Source: Bacillota bacterium (GTDB taxonomy: Bacteria; Bacillota; Clostridia; Oscillospirales; Ruminococcaceae). Taken from it: a stretch of DNA of 5,066 nucleotides. A model generated the notes under the pieces. It worked only from the letters and a program-made list of their open reading frames with translations, did no database searches and was not told the DNA's origin. The translations under genes and the position numbers were made by a program. Positions 5,035 through 5,066 of the stretch are shown in pieces (position 1 is the first letter of the stretch; every line of letters starts with the position of its first letter). Where the stretch lies: positions 1-5,066 of the forward strand of contig JAEWNU010000159.1 of NCBI GenBank assembly GCA_023456995.1. Reading direction: 5' to 3'.

Positions 5035-5066
5035 ATGACTGGCGCACTTTTCAGACAATTTGTTAC
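5035..5066 (+). CDS. Start of an unidentified gene (3' partial)
   Basis: An ATG at 5035 opens a frame to the window edge, with ten complete codons (MTGALFRQFV). AAAGGGAG (5016-5023) upstream is a fair ribosome binding site, though its 11-base spacing is long. Ten residues are too few to name a family. The common clostridial neighbour of greA is lysS, but this N-terminus does not suggest lysyl-tRNA synthetase. The start lies only 24 bases after the greA terminator, so no separate promoter fits between them. Confidence 0.5.
   Translation, partial: MTGALFRQFV

Noticed and set aside
5035..5066. Calling the last partial gene lysS from common synteny, or a GtrA-like membrane protein from LFRQFV
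   Set aside because: Ten residues cannot support either; the N-terminus does not look like LysS and the GtrA resemblance is only a few residues.

Overview
The window reads as chromosomal DNA of a low-GC Gram-positive bacterium, most likely a member of Clostridia. The grounds are strong AGGAGG-type ribosome binding sites, GTG starts on two genes, sigma-A style promoter hexamers, a PcsB/CwlO-like coiled-coil domain on the wall hydrolase, and the Gram-positive type of FtsEX neighbourhood. This is inferred from gene content and style; no 16S or marker comparison was possible. All supported genes are on the + strand.

Layout. Bases 1-2788 form a cell-wall hydrolysis module: the 3' part of ftsE (ABC ATPase, 5' end outside the window), ftsX (its membrane partner, overlapping ftsE by 14 bases), then after a 91-base gap a secreted coiled-coil M23 (LytM) metallopeptidase. 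After a 69-base gap comes a membrane-anchored S41 C-terminal processing protease (2858-4234) with an unusual 60-residue acidic/serine-rich tail. A 265-base non-coding stretch (4235-4499) follows, holding a strong hairpin and a near-consensus sigma-A promoter that drives greA (4500-4979). greA ends at a textbook intrinsic terminator, and the start of another gene, too short to identify, lies 24 bases beyond it.

How the genes fit together. FtsEX is the known ATP-driven switch for septal or lateral wall hydrolases (EnvC-amidases in E. coli, PcsB in streptococci, CwlO in B. subtilis). Here the adjacent candidate partner is an M23 enzyme that keeps all five metal/catalytic residues, so it is probably a hydrolase switched directly by FtsEX and not a degenerate EnvC-type activator. 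The S41 protease could process or turn over extracytoplasmic wall enzymes. GreA is a general transcript-cleavage factor with its own promoter and is functionally separate.

The most interesting non-coding signals are two. A perfect match to the WalR box consensus (TGTWAH-N5-TGTWAH, read on the minus strand) lies at 1552-1568 directly upstream of the M23 hydrolase. A 9-bp-arm inverted repeat at 2801-2832 overlaps a candidate promoter in front of the S41 protease. No mobile element, CRISPR array, rRNA or tRNA was seen. I found no wholly new system; the module belongs to known families, with regulatory and partner details worth testing.
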